Shown here: positions 17,717 through 26,616 of the stretch, piece after piece
Position numbering within the stretch: the stretch's first letter is position 1
Layout: the number at the start of each line of letters is the position of its first letter
The notes under the pieces: model-generated
Seen by the model: only the letters and a program-made list of their open reading frames with translations
Told to the model about the DNA's origin: nothing
Databases searched by the model: none
From: Martinezella lusitana
GTDB taxonomy: Bacteria; Pseudomonadota; Alphaproteobacteria; Rhizobiales; Rhizobiaceae
Length of the DNA: 64,000 nt
Reading direction: 5' to 3'
Assembly: GCF_014207095.1 (NCBI RefSeq)
Contig: NZ_JACHBG010000001.1
Span: 124,001-188,000 of the forward strand
Position numbers and translations under genes: made by a program

Positions 17717-18043
17717 TTGATAACAGCGCCGAACAATGGCGCGGATCAAATGACCGTCGCCGATGCCATCGCCACCGCTTCTCCAGGCGCAGGCACCGGC
17801 GGCGGTTGTTGCTTATTTAACACGCTTAGCAAGATCGACGACATAGACAGACCGTTTTTCACGTTCTTGCCCTATTCCTTTCCGATGGTTGCTCTATGTC
17901 GGCCCGCAAACGTCTTCCCAGGTTGGGAGTGTGTTGCGGCTGGTAGGGTCATAGACCCGGCGGACCTGCCGGCCGCAACCGAAGCGCTTTTTAACGACGG
18001 CGCTGATTTTCGTTTGGCGAACTCCTGCCACTCCACTATCTAA
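17717..18043 (+). CDS. Candidate small ORF of unknown function
   Basis: A 108-codon frame starts at TTG 17717 with a strong GGAGGGG five bases upstream and lies about 30 bases after a sigma-54-like promoter. The product would be neutral to acidic with several cysteines (a GGGCC pair near residue 30, later single Cys residues) and no clear signal peptide or membrane helix. I recognise no domain. Codon choice is less biased toward GC-ending codons than in neighbours, and the frame could be chance. It fills a 598-base gap between the LuxR-type gene and mrp that otherwise holds nothing identifiable. Confidence 0.3.
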   Translation: MITAPNNGADQMTVADAIATASPGAGTGGGCCLFNTLSKIDDIDRPFFTFLPYSFPMVALCRPANVFPGWECVAAGRVIDPADLPAATEALFNDGADFRLANSCHSTI

Positions 18044-18109
18044 GCCAGATGGATTTCGAGAGATTGCGGCGCATGCCGCACTTTCGATGCAGCGCGCAGC
18101 GAGGATGGC

Positions 18110-19273
18110 ATGGCAGACATCACCAAGGAACAGGTGCTGGAAACGTTGAAGACGGTTCGTGGCCCGGACCTGGAGCACAATATCGTCGAGCTCGGCATGG
18201 TGTCGGATGTCTTCATCTCGGATGGCAAGGTGTATTTCTCCATCACCGTTCCCGCCGAGCGCGCCAAGGATCTCGAGCCGATGCGCCTTGCGGCCGAGCG
18301 TGTCGTCAAGGACATGCCCGGCGTCAAGGGCGCCATGGTTGCCTTGACGGCTGACAAGAAGGCCGGCAGTCCGACGCCGCGCCCGGCCACGCCCCAAGCC
18401 GCTCCTCATGGTCACGGCCATGCCCACGCTCATCCGCAAGGCCAGCAGCAGCAACAGCCGCGCGCCGGTAAGATCGGCGTTCCGGGTGTCGGCGCCATCA
18501 TCGCCGTCGCTTCGGGCAAGGGCGGCGTCGGCAAGTCGACGACCGCAGTCAACCTTGCTCTCGGCCTTGCGGCCAACGGTCTGCGCGTCGGCATCCTCGA
18601 CGCTGACATCTACGGCCCGTCGATGCCGCGCCTGCTGAAGATCTCCGGTCGTCCGACGCAGATCGATGGCCGCATCATCAATCCCATGCAGAACTATGGC
18701 CTCAAGGTCATGTCGATGGGCTTCCTCGTCGAAGAGGAAACCGCAATGATCTGGCGCGGGCCGATGGTTCAGTCCGCGCTGCTGCAGATGCTGCGCGAAG
18801 TCGCCTGGGGTGAGCTCGACGTGCTCGTCGTCGACATGCCGCCCGGCACTGGTGACGTGCAGCTCACCATGGCGCAACAGGTGCCGCTTGCCGGTGCCGT
18901 CATTGTTTCGACACCGCAGGACCTCGCGCTTATCGATGCGCGCAAGGGGCTGAACATGTTCCGCAAGGTCGAGGTTCCCGCCCTCGGCATCATCGAGAAC
19001 ATGAGCTATTTCATCGCTCCGGATACCGGCGCGCGTTACGACATTTTCGGTCATGGCGGCGCCCGAAAGGAAGCAGAGCGGATCGGCGTGCCTTTCCTCG
19101 GCGAGGTTCCGTTGACCATGGGCATCCGCGAGAGTTCCGATGCCGGAACGCCGCTCGTCGTCGCCGAGCCGGATGGTGTAACAGCCGGCATCTATCGCGA
19201 AATCGCCGCCAAGGTCTGGAAGCAAATCGCTGACACGCCGCAGCGTCCTGCCCCGGCGATCGTGTTCGAATAA
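18110..19273 (+). CDS. mrp: Mrp/ApbC family iron-sulfur cluster carrier ATPase
   Basis: This 387-residue protein has an N-terminal MIP18/DUF59 domain (about 5-80), a linker (about 85-120) rich in His and Gln (PHGHGHAHAHPQGQQQQQ) and a deviant-Walker P-loop ATPase with GKGGVGKST at 136-144. DADIYGPSMPRL and DVLVVDMPPGTGDVQL are family signatures. ApbC/Nbp35 proteins carry Fe-S clusters between scaffold and target apoproteins as dimers bridged by a CxxC. Here the corresponding segment reads NMSYFIAPDTGARYDIFG and contains no cysteine. The ATG at 18110 starts MADITKEQV. Function as a cluster carrier is therefore inferred by family only. Confidence 0.9.
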   Translation: MADITKEQVLETLKTVRGPDLEHNIVELGMVSDVFISDGKVYFSITVPAERAKDLEPMRLAAERVVKDMPGVKGAMVALTADKKAGSPTPRPATPQAAPHGHGHAHAHPQGQQQQQPRAGKIGVPGVGAIIAVASGKGGVGKSTTAVNLALGLAANGLRVGILDADIYGPSMPRLLKISGRPTQIDGRIINPMQNYGLKVMSMGFLVEEETAMIWRGPMVQSALLQMLREVAWGELDVLVVDMPPGTGDVQLTMAQQVPLAGAVIVSTPQDLALIDARKGLNMFRKVEVPALGIIENMSYFIAPDTGARYDIFGHGGARKEAERIGVPFLGEVPLTMGIRESSDAGTPLVVAEPDGVTAGIYREIAAKVWKQIADTPQRPAPAIVFE

Positions 19274-19592
19274 TTCACGGCGCCTTGTCTGCTTTCTATA
19301 GAGCGACGGATTGTCTTGATTGTATCCTGTGATATGACTTCGCGGGATTACAAAATCCGCGGTGAAAGCGCGCAATGAAGGGGTTGTGACTTGATTCTTT
19401 GCGAGCTTTGCTGCATATGCGCCGCCGGCGTGGAGCCGGTCGGTTATTTCCGATGATTGTTCCCCGCCGAATGGTGGTTCTGCCTTGTTCGGACCGGCGA
19501 TTTCGCTGGGGCGGGCGAAGGGCTGGTACAGCAGCGCAGTGCAACGTGGACACGGATTCCCGGCCGGCCCGGCGGGACAAGACCGGGGTTTT
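19274..19592. other. Long leader region between mrp and corA
   Basis: The gap up to corA is 411 bases, unusually long for this segment. It contains a hairpin, GCGGATT-like arms around 19344-19362 (CGCGGGATT / AATCCGCG), possibly the mrp terminator, and several short overlapping frames caused by high GC. The last of these, 19593-19688, is listed separately because it abuts corA. Confidence 0.4.
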
Positions 19593-19688
19593 ATGAGCTT
19601 TTTTCGTTGGCCATTGGTGGGATCGCGGCAGGCGTGCGCAACACGCTTCGGCCGTAGCTTTGCCCCTGCGGCGGGAGCTCGCGGTTGA
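19593..19688 (+). CDS. Candidate leader peptide overlapping the corA start
   Basis: ATG at 19593, preceded by ACCGGGGTTTT, opens a 31-codon frame (MSFFRWPLVGSR...) whose TGA at 19686-19688 overlaps the TTG start of corA at 19685-19687 (TTGA). The product is basic and hydrophobic at its N-terminus. Stop/start overlap is the usual sign of translational coupling, and known corA and mgt genes in enterobacteria use leader peptides. The same frame is open back to about 19485, so the actual start is uncertain and the ORF may be fortuitous. Confidence 0.35.
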   Translation: MSFFRWPLVGSRQACATRFGRSFAPAAGARG

Positions 19689-20662
19689 TCACTGCCTATT
19701 GCTCAGATTCCAAGCCTCTTGAGCTTCCGGATCTTTCGGCCGCTGCGCGATTGCCTGACAATGCCGTCTGGATCGACATGGTCGAACCATCGCGCGAAGA
19801 GGAAGCCAATATCGAGCGCCTTCTTGGGCTCGAAGTGCCGACCCGCGAAGACATGAAGGATATAGAGCCGTCGAGCCGGCTTTATATCGAAGATGGTTCC
19901 GTCTTTCTGACAGGCTCCTTGTTGTGGAAGGCCGACACCAATCTGCCGATGCTGACCGATGTCGCCTTCATCCTGACGGGAAATCGGCTTGTGACCATTC
20001 GCTATGCGCAGCCGAAATCCTTCGCGCTGTTCATTGCGGCGCTGCCGCGCATTCCGCAGGAGCGGCGCACCGGCATCGCGCTCCTCGTCAAGCTGCTGGA
20101 AACGATCGTCGACCGCACCGCCGAGGTCCTTGAACAGGCGGTGTCCGGTATCGATATATTGTCGGTGCACGTATTCGGCGATCGTTTGAAGAAGATTCGC
20201 CGTCCGTCGAACTATCTGGAAGAAAAGCTCAAGGACATTGCAGGCTATCATCGTACGATCAGCAAGGTACGTGACAGCCTGAGTTCCCTGTCCAGAGTGC
20301 TGACCTTCCTGCATACCATCCCCGCCATGCAGCAGGATCCGGAGACCAAGGAGCTCTGCCGCAATGTGTCGCGGGATGTTCAATCCCTGTCGGAGCATGC
20401 CTCCTTCGTCGCAGGCAACATTACCTTCCTGCTCGATGCGTCGCTCGGACTGATCAATATCGAGCAGAATGCCATCATCAAGATCTTCTCGATCGCTTCC
20501 GTGGTGTTCCTGCCGCCGACACTCGTGGCGTCCGTCTACGGTATGAATTTCGAGCGTATGCCCGAACTGCATTTCGCCTACGGCTACCCGGCGTCGCTGA
20601 CGCTGATGGTCATATCCGCCATCGTTCCGTTTTTCTTTTTTCGCTGGAAAGGCTGGCTCTGA
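19685..20662 (+). CDS. corA: CorA-family magnesium/divalent cation transporter
   Basis: This 325-residue CorA-type channel has a large N-terminal cytosolic domain with the long helix that ends in the membrane. The YGMN signature (VYGMNFE near residue 282) sits at the end of the first membrane helix (about 262-281), and a second helix (about 298-318) and the basic C-terminus (FRWKGWL) complete the fold. It forms pentamers for Mg2+ uptake. The start is TTG at 19685 (MITAYCSDS), with GGGAG 8 bases upstream and the stop of a short upstream frame overlapping it. Kup follows after 17 bases, so two cation uptake systems may be co-transcribed. Confidence 0.88.
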   Translation: MITAYCSDSKPLELPDLSAAARLPDNAVWIDMVEPSREEEANIERLLGLEVPTREDMKDIEPSSRLYIEDGSVFLTGSLLWKADTNLPMLTDVAFILTGNRLVTIRYAQPKSFALFIAALPRIPQERRTGIALLVKLLETIVDRTAEVLEQAVSGIDILSVHVFGDRLKKIRRPSNYLEEKLKDIAGYHRTISKVRDSLSSLSRVLTFLHTIPAMQQDPETKELCRNVSRDVQSLSEHASFVAGNITFLLDASLGLINIEQNAIIKIFSIASVVFLPPTLVASVYGMNFERMPELHFAYGYPASLTLMVISAIVPFFFFRWKGWL

Positions 20663-20679
20663 GAGTCTAGTGATCCTGA

Positions 20680-22581
20680 ATGTCTAACGAAACCCATCAT
20701 TCTCCCGACGGGAAAATGGACGCTCGTAAGCTTGCCTACCTCGCGCTCGGTTCGATCGGCGTGGTCTATGGCGATATCGGTACGAGCCCGCTCTACGCCT
20801 TTCGCGAAGCTTTGAAACCGGTCGCTGCAGATGGGCTGACGCGCGGCGAAGTCATCAGCGTCATTTCGCTGATGTTCTGGACGCTGACCATCATCGTCAC
20901 CATCAAATATGTCCTTTTTCTGCTCCGTGCGGACAATGACGGCGAAGGCGGCACGCTGTCGCTGCTTGCCCTGTTGATGAAGACGGCGAATGGCCACACC
21001 GCCATTCTGATGTTGCTCGGCCTGCTGGGCGCGGCGCTTTTCCTTGGCGACGCGATGATCACGCCGGCGCTTTCGGTTCTTTCGGCGGTCGAAGGTCTGA
21101 AGCTCGTCACGCCGCAACTGTCCGATTACATCGTGCCCATATCGGTCGCGATCATGGCGTTGCTTTTCGCGATCCAATCGCATGGCACCGGCGCCGTCGC
21201 CCGTTTCTTCGGCCCGATCACCGCCATCTGGTTCATCGTGATGGGCCTTGCCGGCATCATGCACATTTCCGATGATTACAGCATTCTGGCGGCGCTCAAT
21301 CCCTGGTATGCGATCAGCTTCCTGCTGCGCGAAGGCTTTCTCGGCGTCGTCGTGCTCGGTGCCGTATTCCTGACCGTAACCGGTGCCGAAGCGCTCTACG
21401 CCGACCTCGGCCATTTCGGCCGCCGCCCGATCCAGTGGGCCTGGTTTGTGCTGGTCTTCCCGTCGCTGACGCTAAACTATTTCGGCCAAGGGGCGCTGGT
21501 TCTGCACAATCCGGAGGCCATGTCCGACCCGTTCTTCTTGATGTATCCGCATTGGGCGATCCTGCCTGTCGTTATTCTCGCGACGCTCGCGACGATCATC
21601 GCCAGCCAGGCCGTGATCACAGGTGCCTTCTCGCTGACACGGCAGGCCATCCATCTCGGTTTCCTGCCGCGCATGGAAATCCTGTTTACTTCCGAGACCA
21701 ATACCGGCCAGATCTTCCTGCCGTCGGTCAACACCGTGCTGTTCTTCGGCGTCATTTTCCTGGTGCTGAGCTTCAAGACCTCGGACGCGTTGGCAACTGC
21801 TTACGGTATTTCGGTCACCGGCGCGATGGTCGTCACCTCGATCATGGCCTTCGAGTTCGTCCGCGTTCGCTGGAACTGGTCGTTGCCGATGGCTGCCGCC
21901 GTGCTGACGCCGCTGCTGCTGCTGGAATTCGTCTTCCTCGGCGCCAACCTTCTGAAGATCCACGACGGCGGCTATGTTCCGGTTACGATTGCAACGGCAT
22001 TCACTGTCATCATGTGGACCTGGCGCCGCGGCACGAGAATCCTGATGGAAAAGACGCGGCACACCGATATCCCGCTGTCGTCCTTCGTCAGCTCGATCGA
22101 GCGCAAGAGCGATCATTCGCCCGCGCATGTGCCGGGCACGGCGATCTTCCTGACGAGCGATCCGGAATCGGCACCCGCCGCACTGCTGCACAACCTGAAG
22201 CACAATCACGTCCTGCACGACAAGAACGTCATCCTGACGATCCGCACCACCAACAAGCCGCGCGTCGCCCAGGAAGAGCGTTATTCTGTCGAAAAGGTTT
22301 CCGACCGCTTCTCGCGCGTCGAGCTGCGCTTCGGCTTCATGGAATCGCAGAACGTCTCGCAGGCTTTGGCGACCTTGCGCAAGACCGGTCTGAAGTTCGA
22401 CATCATGTCGACCTCCTTCTATCTCGGTCGCCGCAAGCTGGTGCCGGATGCGAAGTCGGGCATGCCGCATTGGCAGGACCGACTTTACATCGCACTCGCC
22501 AACGCCGCGACCGACCCCTCGGATTACTTCCGCCTGCCGGCCAATCGCGTGGTGGAACTCGGCTCGCACGTCATCATCTAA
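20680..22581 (+). CDS. kup: Kup-family low-affinity potassium transporter
   Basis: This 633-residue protein has about 12 transmembrane helices in residues 15-450 and a C-terminal cytosolic domain. The N-terminal [21 protein letters not shown] region holds the Kup signature (written here in part: [14 protein letters not shown]), followed by [12 protein letters not shown]. It should import K+ by H+ symport. Length is typical. The ATG is at 20680, 17 bases after corA. A strong hairpin terminator follows the stop. Confidence 0.93.
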   Translation: MSNETHHSPDGKMDARKLAYLALGSIGVVYGDIGTSPLYAFREALKPVAADGLTRGEVISVISLMFWTLTIIVTIKYVLFLLRADNDGEGGTLSLLALLMKTANGHTAILMLLGLLGAALFLGDAMITPALSVLSAVEGLKLVTPQLSDYIVPISVAIMALLFAIQSHGTGAVARFFGPITAIWFIVMGLAGIMHISDDYSILAALNPWYAISFLLREGFLGVVVLGAVFLTVTGAEALYADLGHFGRRPIQWAWFVLVFPSLTLNYFGQGALVLHNPEAMSDPFFLMYPHWAILPVVILATLATIIASQAVITGAFSLTRQAIHLGFLPRMEILFTSETNTGQIFLPSVNTVLFFGVIFLVLSFKTSDALATAYGISVTGAMVVTSIMAFEFVRVRWNWSLPMAAAVLTPLLLLEFVFLGANLLKIHDGGYVPVTIATAFTVIMWTWRRGTRILMEKTRHTDIPLSSFVSSIERKSDHSPAHVPGTAIFLTSDPESAPAALLHNLKHNHVLHDKNVILTIRTTNKPRVAQEERYSVEKVSDRFSRVELRFGFMESQNVSQALATLRKTGLKFDIMSTSFYLGRRKLVPDAKSGMPHWQDRLYIALANAATDPSDYFRLPANRVVELGSHVII

Positions 22582-22605
22582 CGCACACGCGGTCATTGCT
22601 TCTCG

Positions 22606-22636
22606 AAAGGCCTGGCGGATATCCGCCAGGCCTTTT
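22606..22636 (+). terminator. Rho-independent terminator after kup
   Basis: AAAGGCCTGGCGGAT (22606-22620) is followed directly by its complement ATCCGCCAGGCCTTT and then TTGCTTTTC. The stem is perfect over about 15 pairs and ends in a T-run, ending the corA-kup unit. Confidence 0.9.
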
Positions 22637-22718
22637 GCTTTTCTATTGCGCAAGTAGAGTGTGATGATATTCAATTTAAAAGTGAATAGCTCGCTGCTTT
22701 CGGAGGGGGACATCGAGA

Positions 22719-23450
22719 ATGCTCAAGCAGACCTTATCCACCATGCGTAGCAATCCGGCGTTCTATGCGATGTTCATCATAGGTTCGGTCGCTGTCGCCG
22801 TCTTCGACGAATATTCCAAGAAATCGACAGCAACGAGCGTGATATTCTTTCTATCGGCCCTGTTGGTTATGAATGTGCAGAACTCCGTTCTTCGAGGCCA
22901 GAATTTCACGACGGCAACCAGAGGCAATAAGCTTCCGTTTGGCGGGTACATGTTCAGGAGTTTCGTGCTCGCCCTGCTGGCGTTTATACTGATGGTACCC
23001 GCCTTGATATTGCTTTTGCGCGGAGATGGCTCGAGTAAAGCATATATCGTGATTTGGGCGACGCTCGCATATATAGCAACGTTCTCCATTATTCTTTCGC
23101 TCTTGGGAACTTGGCTACCGGCAAAAATTCAGGGCACGAATGCGACCATGGGAGATGCTCTACGAAGAGGTTTGGCGCGCTTCCCTTCGACGGTGCTTCT
23201 GGTGCTCCTGGGCCTAGCCATGCCTCTCGTTGCCACGTTCATAGCAGCTATGGTTGAGATGTCCTTCAGCAGCGTGGAGCTGATTGTGGATGGTCATCTA
23301 AACATCTATGCCATTTTGTTGGCTTTGGCGGCCAACGCCTTTCAGGCCGTCGGCTGGACATATGTAGCAGTCTTGCTAACACGCAGGTATATGGAGGCCG
23401 AGCACATTGGGCCTTCACCCGGGGCGGAGCTACTCAAGGTCTTCACGTAA
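22719..23450 (+). CDS. Polytopic membrane protein of unknown function
   Basis: This 243-residue protein has about six hydrophobic helices (roughly 14-30, 40-55, 76-101, 107-131, 157-180 and 194-216) and few charged loops. The N-terminus MLKQTLSTMRSNPAFYAMF begins the first helix. I recognise no domain. GC content and codon use appear lower than in the flanking core genes (many ATA, AGG, TTG codons), suggesting later acquisition. The ATG at 22719 follows GGAGGGGGACATCGAGA. It stands alone between kup and the sleB-type gene. Confidence 0.6.
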   Translation: MLKQTLSTMRSNPAFYAMFIIGSVAVAVFDEYSKKSTATSVIFFLSALLVMNVQNSVLRGQNFTTATRGNKLPFGGYMFRSFVLALLAFILMVPALILLLRGDGSSKAYIVIWATLAYIATFSIILSLLGTWLPAKIQGTNATMGDALRRGLARFPSTVLLVLLGLAMPLVATFIAAMVEMSFSSVELIVDGHLNIYAILLALAANAFQAVGWTYVAVLLTRRYMEAEHIGPSPGAELLKVFT

Positions 23451-23551
23451 TTCTCCGGGGCGCCAGCTTGAGCACGCCCGCCACGTTGGCAACACGTAAC
23501 CATCCGAATTAACCATCCATCAAGGTTAATGGGAGATTATTCCGGCTCCTG

Positions 23552-24757
23552 GTGTCGAGTGCCGTTTGGAGTCCGGTGTTGTCTCGTTCGCGTTATATCA
23601 GCCGAAAAATGCGGTTCCTGCCGGAGAACTGGACGTCGCCAGCTGTCTTCGGACTTTGCGCCTGGCTCATCTTTCCAGCACAGGCCGCCTATGGCGATCT
23701 TGCCGGCCTGCTCGCGGGCATCGATCGGGAAGGGGCCAACTGGCGCATGGTGATGACCGCGTCACCGGCCGGTTCCACGCACCAGGCTGAGCTTGCCTTC
23801 GGAGATGCGAAAGCCGCCACCGCCGTCGGCGACGGTGGTCTGGTGTTGCCCGATGGTCGCCGGATCGCCTTCCAGTCCGAGCAGAAAGGTAGCGACCCGC
23901 GCCCGGATGAAGAGCGCGTCAACAGGCGGGCGAAGAAGAGCCGCGTGGTTGCCGTCGCGCCGATGCAGCCGCCGAAGGATTTTTCCGCCGGCTCGGTGCT
24001 GCAGCGTGAAAGCATGCTGCTCCGCCCGCAATCCGATACCGGCGAGCGCACCGCTTTCCTGAAGCCGAAACTCGGCGGCAAGGAAATCCAGATTGCCACT
24101 GCCTTCTACAAGAAGCAGCCGGTAAAGCCGGATGACAGTGTGCCGACCTATCTTGCAAACCTCGTCACCAATCAGAAAGCCGACGTCTTGGCCGCCGCTT
24201 ACGCATCGCCGGCGCCGGACTATGCCCGCACATCGCCGTTCGACAGCATCCTTGCCAAGGATCAGGACGGCGAAGGGCGTTTCGTGCCGCAGATCGGACC
24301 GAAGGATCACTCCTGGGCCGCAAACGTCCTGCCGCCATCAGTATTCTCTTCGGATGAACAGCAGTGCCTGGCGACCGGCATCTATTTCGAAGCGCGCGGC
24401 GAATCCGTGAAGGGGCAGGCGGCCGTCGCCCAGGTCATCCTCAACCGAGTTCGCAATCCGGCTTATCCCAAGACCATCTGCGGCGTCGTCTACCAGAACG
24501 AGGATTGGCACAATGCCTGCCAGTTTTCCTTCGCCTGCGACAACGTCAAGGAGCGAGTGAACTCGCCGGAGCACTGGCGCATTGCCCGTCAGGTCGCCAT
24601 GGCGGTGACCGCCGGCAAGATCTGGCTGCCGGAAGTCGGCTCCGCCACTCATTATCATGCGGTCTATGTCCGTCCGAGCTGGGCCGCCGAAATGGTGAAG
24701 GTCGGTCGTATAGGGATGCACATCTTCTATAGGACCTATGGCGGCGGCTGGAGCTGA
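23552..24757 (+). CDS. SleB-type cell wall hydrolase
   Basis: The C-terminal 130 residues form a Hydrolase_2 (SleB/CwlJ) domain: CLATGIYFEARGES with the catalytic glutamate, GQAAVAQVILNRVRNPAYP, CQFSFACD and the ATHYHAVYVRPSW segment. In the family these are lytic transglycosylase-like enzymes acting on peptidoglycan. The N-terminus carries a hydrophobic segment (AVFGLCAWLIFPAQAAYGD) that should export or anchor the protein, followed by a low-similarity region of about 210 residues. The GTG at 23552 gives 401 residues; ATG at 23609 (MRFLPENW) would give 382 and is an equally reasonable start. Confidence 0.8.
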   Translation: MSSAVWSPVLSRSRYISRKMRFLPENWTSPAVFGLCAWLIFPAQAAYGDLAGLLAGIDREGANWRMVMTASPAGSTHQAELAFGDAKAATAVGDGGLVLPDGRRIAFQSEQKGSDPRPDEERVNRRAKKSRVVAVAPMQPPKDFSAGSVLQRESMLLRPQSDTGERTAFLKPKLGGKEIQIATAFYKKQPVKPDDSVPTYLANLVTNQKADVLAAAYASPAPDYARTSPFDSILAKDQDGEGRFVPQIGPKDHSWAANVLPPSVFSSDEQQCLATGIYFEARGESVKGQAAVAQVILNRVRNPAYPKTICGVVYQNEDWHNACQFSFACDNVKERVNSPEHWRIARQVAMAVTAGKIWLPEVGSATHYHAVYVRPSWAAEMVKVGRIGMHIFYRTYGGGWS

Positions 24758-25068
24758 GGAGCCCGGTTCGGGTGTTCTCGCCGAACGAAAGCGTGCGATC
24801 ACCTGCAAAAAGGCCACAGGAAAGCCTGGGCTGAAGAGGATTCTTCGGCTCAGTTTTCACCCGGCACGGCTTTTTCTGTTTAAGCTCATGATTTAATTAG
24901 GCTAATTTATGGCTGGACAGATGACGTCTACGCCTTGACTATGCTTTTTCCTAAAACTATGTTGCGCGCGACTTCAAAACGGGCCGAAAGGTGGCGAAAC
25001 CTGCTGTTCGTTTACGCGTTGACCGGGGTAATGGGATAACGCGCAACGAGAACAGGGAGGATACCACC
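24758..25068. other. Intergenic region carrying the F0 operon promoter
   Basis: This 311-base gap contains a good sigma-70 promoter (listed separately) about 105 bases before atpI. Upstream of it, around 24790-24880, are GC-rich segments with weak hairpin potential that could terminate the hydrolase gene. No small gene is evident. Confidence 0.5.
24935..24963 (+). promoter_or_regulatory. Predicted promoter of the F0 ATP synthase operon
   Basis: TTGACT at 24935-24940 and TATGTT at 24958-24963 are separated by 17 bases, in an AT-rich context. It is the best promoter-like sequence in the gap and is correctly oriented for atpI-B-E-F'-F. Confidence 0.6.
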
Positions 25069-25413
25069 ATGGCGGATGACCGCGACGAAGGTCTGGAGCA
25101 GCGACGAGCGCAACTGGGGGCCGAACTGGCAAACAAGCGCTCCGAGATGAGAGAGGGTGAACACGGGGAGGTTCGCGCCGAGGTGAGCCGCAAGGGCTAC
25201 GCTCAGGCGATGAAGCTTTCCAGCGAGTTCATAGCCGCAATCATCGTTGGCGCCGTTCTGGGCTACGTCTTCGACCGTTTTATTGGTACAGCGCCGTGGG
25301 GCATGATTATTCTGCTGCTTCTCGGATTTTGCGCTGGCGTACTGAATGTGCTGCGGTCTGCAGGCAGGGTGGCGACGCCTATGCTCGATGAACGTAGGCC
25401 TGACAAGAAATGA
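25069..25413 (+). CDS. atpI: ATP synthase protein I (F0 assembly protein)
   Basis: This 114-residue protein starts at the ATG at 25069 (MADDRDEG), preceded by GGGAGGATACCACC; 26 upstream in-frame codons are not part of the family. A charged N-terminal region of about 45 residues precedes two membrane helices (about 52-72 and 78-97) with GAVLGYVFDR between, typical of AtpI. AtpI assists assembly of the c-ring and may affect Mg2+ uptake. It is first in the F0 operon, as in most alphaproteobacteria. Confidence 0.88.
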   Translation: MADDRDEGLEQRRAQLGAELANKRSEMREGEHGEVRAEVSRKGYAQAMKLSSEFIAAIIVGAVLGYVFDRFIGTAPWGMIILLLLGFCAGVLNVLRSAGRVATPMLDERRPDKK

Positions 25414-25491
25414 GCGGAGGCGGCGCTATGTCGCTGCTTCCAAATAAGAGGCATCCGCTCGGTGGAGCGGGAAAATGAAAGAGAACAAGCG

Positions 25492-26244
25492 GTGGCAAAC
25501 GATCCTACCCATCAGTTCCTGATCTTCAAGATTATCCCGATCGACATCGGTGGAATTGATTTTTCGTTCACCAACGCTTCGCTGTTCATGGTTGCCTCCG
25601 CCGTGCTTTCCGCCGGCTTCCTGTATTTCGCCGCAGCACCGCGCGGCGTCATCCCGAGCCGCTCCCAGTCAGTCGCGGAAATGGCATATGAGTTCATTGC
25701 CTCCATGCTGAAAGAGGGGGCGGGAACGAAGGGGATGAAGTTCTTCCCGCTTGTCTTCTCGCTCTTCATGTTCGTCCTGACGGCGAACCTGCTCGGTCTC
25801 GTTCCTTACTTCTATACCGTTACCAGCCAGATCATCGTTACCTTCGCGCTGGCGCTGCTGGTTATCCTTACGGTCATTCTCTACGGCTTCATCAAGCACG
25901 GTTTCGGCTTCCTGAAGCTCTTCGTACCGCACGGCGTTCCCGGCATCCTTCTGCCGCTGGTGGTGATCATCGAGATTATCTCGTTCCTCTCCCGCCCGAT
26001 TTCGCTCTCCGTTCGTCTCTTCGCCAACATGCTGGCTGGCCATATCACGCTCAAGGTGTTCGCAGGCTTCGTTGCCTCGCTCGGAGCTCTCGGCGCAGTC
26101 GGCATCGGTGGCGCTATCCTTCCTCTCATCATGACCGTCGCCATCACCGGTCTCGAGTTCCTTGTCGCCTTCCTTCAGGCTTACGTCTTCGCGGTACTGA
26201 CTTGCATGTACCTCAATGACGCAATCCATCCGGGTGGCCACTAA
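25492..26244 (+). CDS. atpB: F0F1 ATP synthase subunit a
   Basis: This 250-residue integral membrane subunit has five or six helices and provides the half-channels for proton flow against the c-ring. The conserved arginine is in [14 protein letters not shown] near residue 175, and the C-terminal helix ... [18 protein letters not shown] is diagnostic. The start chosen is GTG at 25492 ([13 protein letters not shown]), which matches the usual N-terminus; an earlier GTG at 25462 would add ten highly charged residues. It is 78 bases after atpI. Confidence 0.95.
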   Translation: MANDPTHQFLIFKIIPIDIGGIDFSFTNASLFMVASAVLSAGFLYFAAAPRGVIPSRSQSVAEMAYEFIASMLKEGAGTKGMKFFPLVFSLFMFVLTANLLGLVPYFYTVTSQIIVTFALALLVILTVILYGFIKHGFGFLKLFVPHGVPGILLPLVVIIEIISFLSRPISLSVRLFANMLAGHITLKVFAGFVASLGALGAVGIGGAILPLIMTVAITGLEFLVAFLQAYVFAVLTCMYLNDAIHPGGH

Positions 26245-26310
26245 GGATAAAGACATTGGCGTCTAACGGCGTCAGTCATTCACCGCACAACCATTTCAAA
26301 GGAGTTCAAC

Positions 26311-26538
26311 ATGGACGCGGAAGCAGCAAAGTTCATCGGCGCAGGTTTGGCTTGCTTTGGTATGGCCGGCACGGCTCTCGGCCTCGGCAATATCTTCGGC
26401 AGCTACCTGTCCGGCGCACTGCGCAACCCGTCGGCTGCTGACAGCCAGTTCGGCCGTCTGGTATTCGGCTTCGCCGTTACGGAAGCTCTGGGCATCTTCT
26501 CGCTGCTCGTCGCTCTCCTCCTGCTCTTCGCCGTCTGA
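26311..26538 (+). CDS. atpE: F0F1 ATP synthase subunit c
   Basis: The 75-residue proteolipid forms a hairpin of two membrane helices joined by the polar loop ALRNPSA. The proton-carrying carboxylate is Glu58 in [10 protein letters not shown]. The glycine-rich first helix ([12 protein letters not shown]) is the ring-packing motif. The ATG at 26311 has AAGGAGTTCAAC upstream. An intergenic gap of 66 bases separates it from atpB; its strong ribosome binding site fits the high stoichiometry of subunit c. Confidence 0.97.
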   Translation: MDAEAAKFIGAGLACFGMAGTALGLGNIFGSYLSGALRNPSAADSQFGRLVFGFAVTEALGIFSLLVALLLLFAV

Positions 26539-26616
26539 TATCAGCGGCGTCATAGATCACGGTTCGCGGTTAGCGAGCCGTGATTCTTTGTATTTGCAGA
26601 CCACCTGGAGGTGAGC

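Noticed and set aside
17894..19375. 493-codon antisense frame covering mrp
   Set aside because: It is the GC-driven shadow of mrp, has an Arg/His/Asp-rich composition with no domain, and mrp on the other strand is unmistakable.
19399..19657. Overlapping 65-66 codon frames in all phases upstream of corA
   Set aside because: Several frames are open together because of high GC. Only the one abutting the corA start has an argument in its favour, and that is reported as a candidate.
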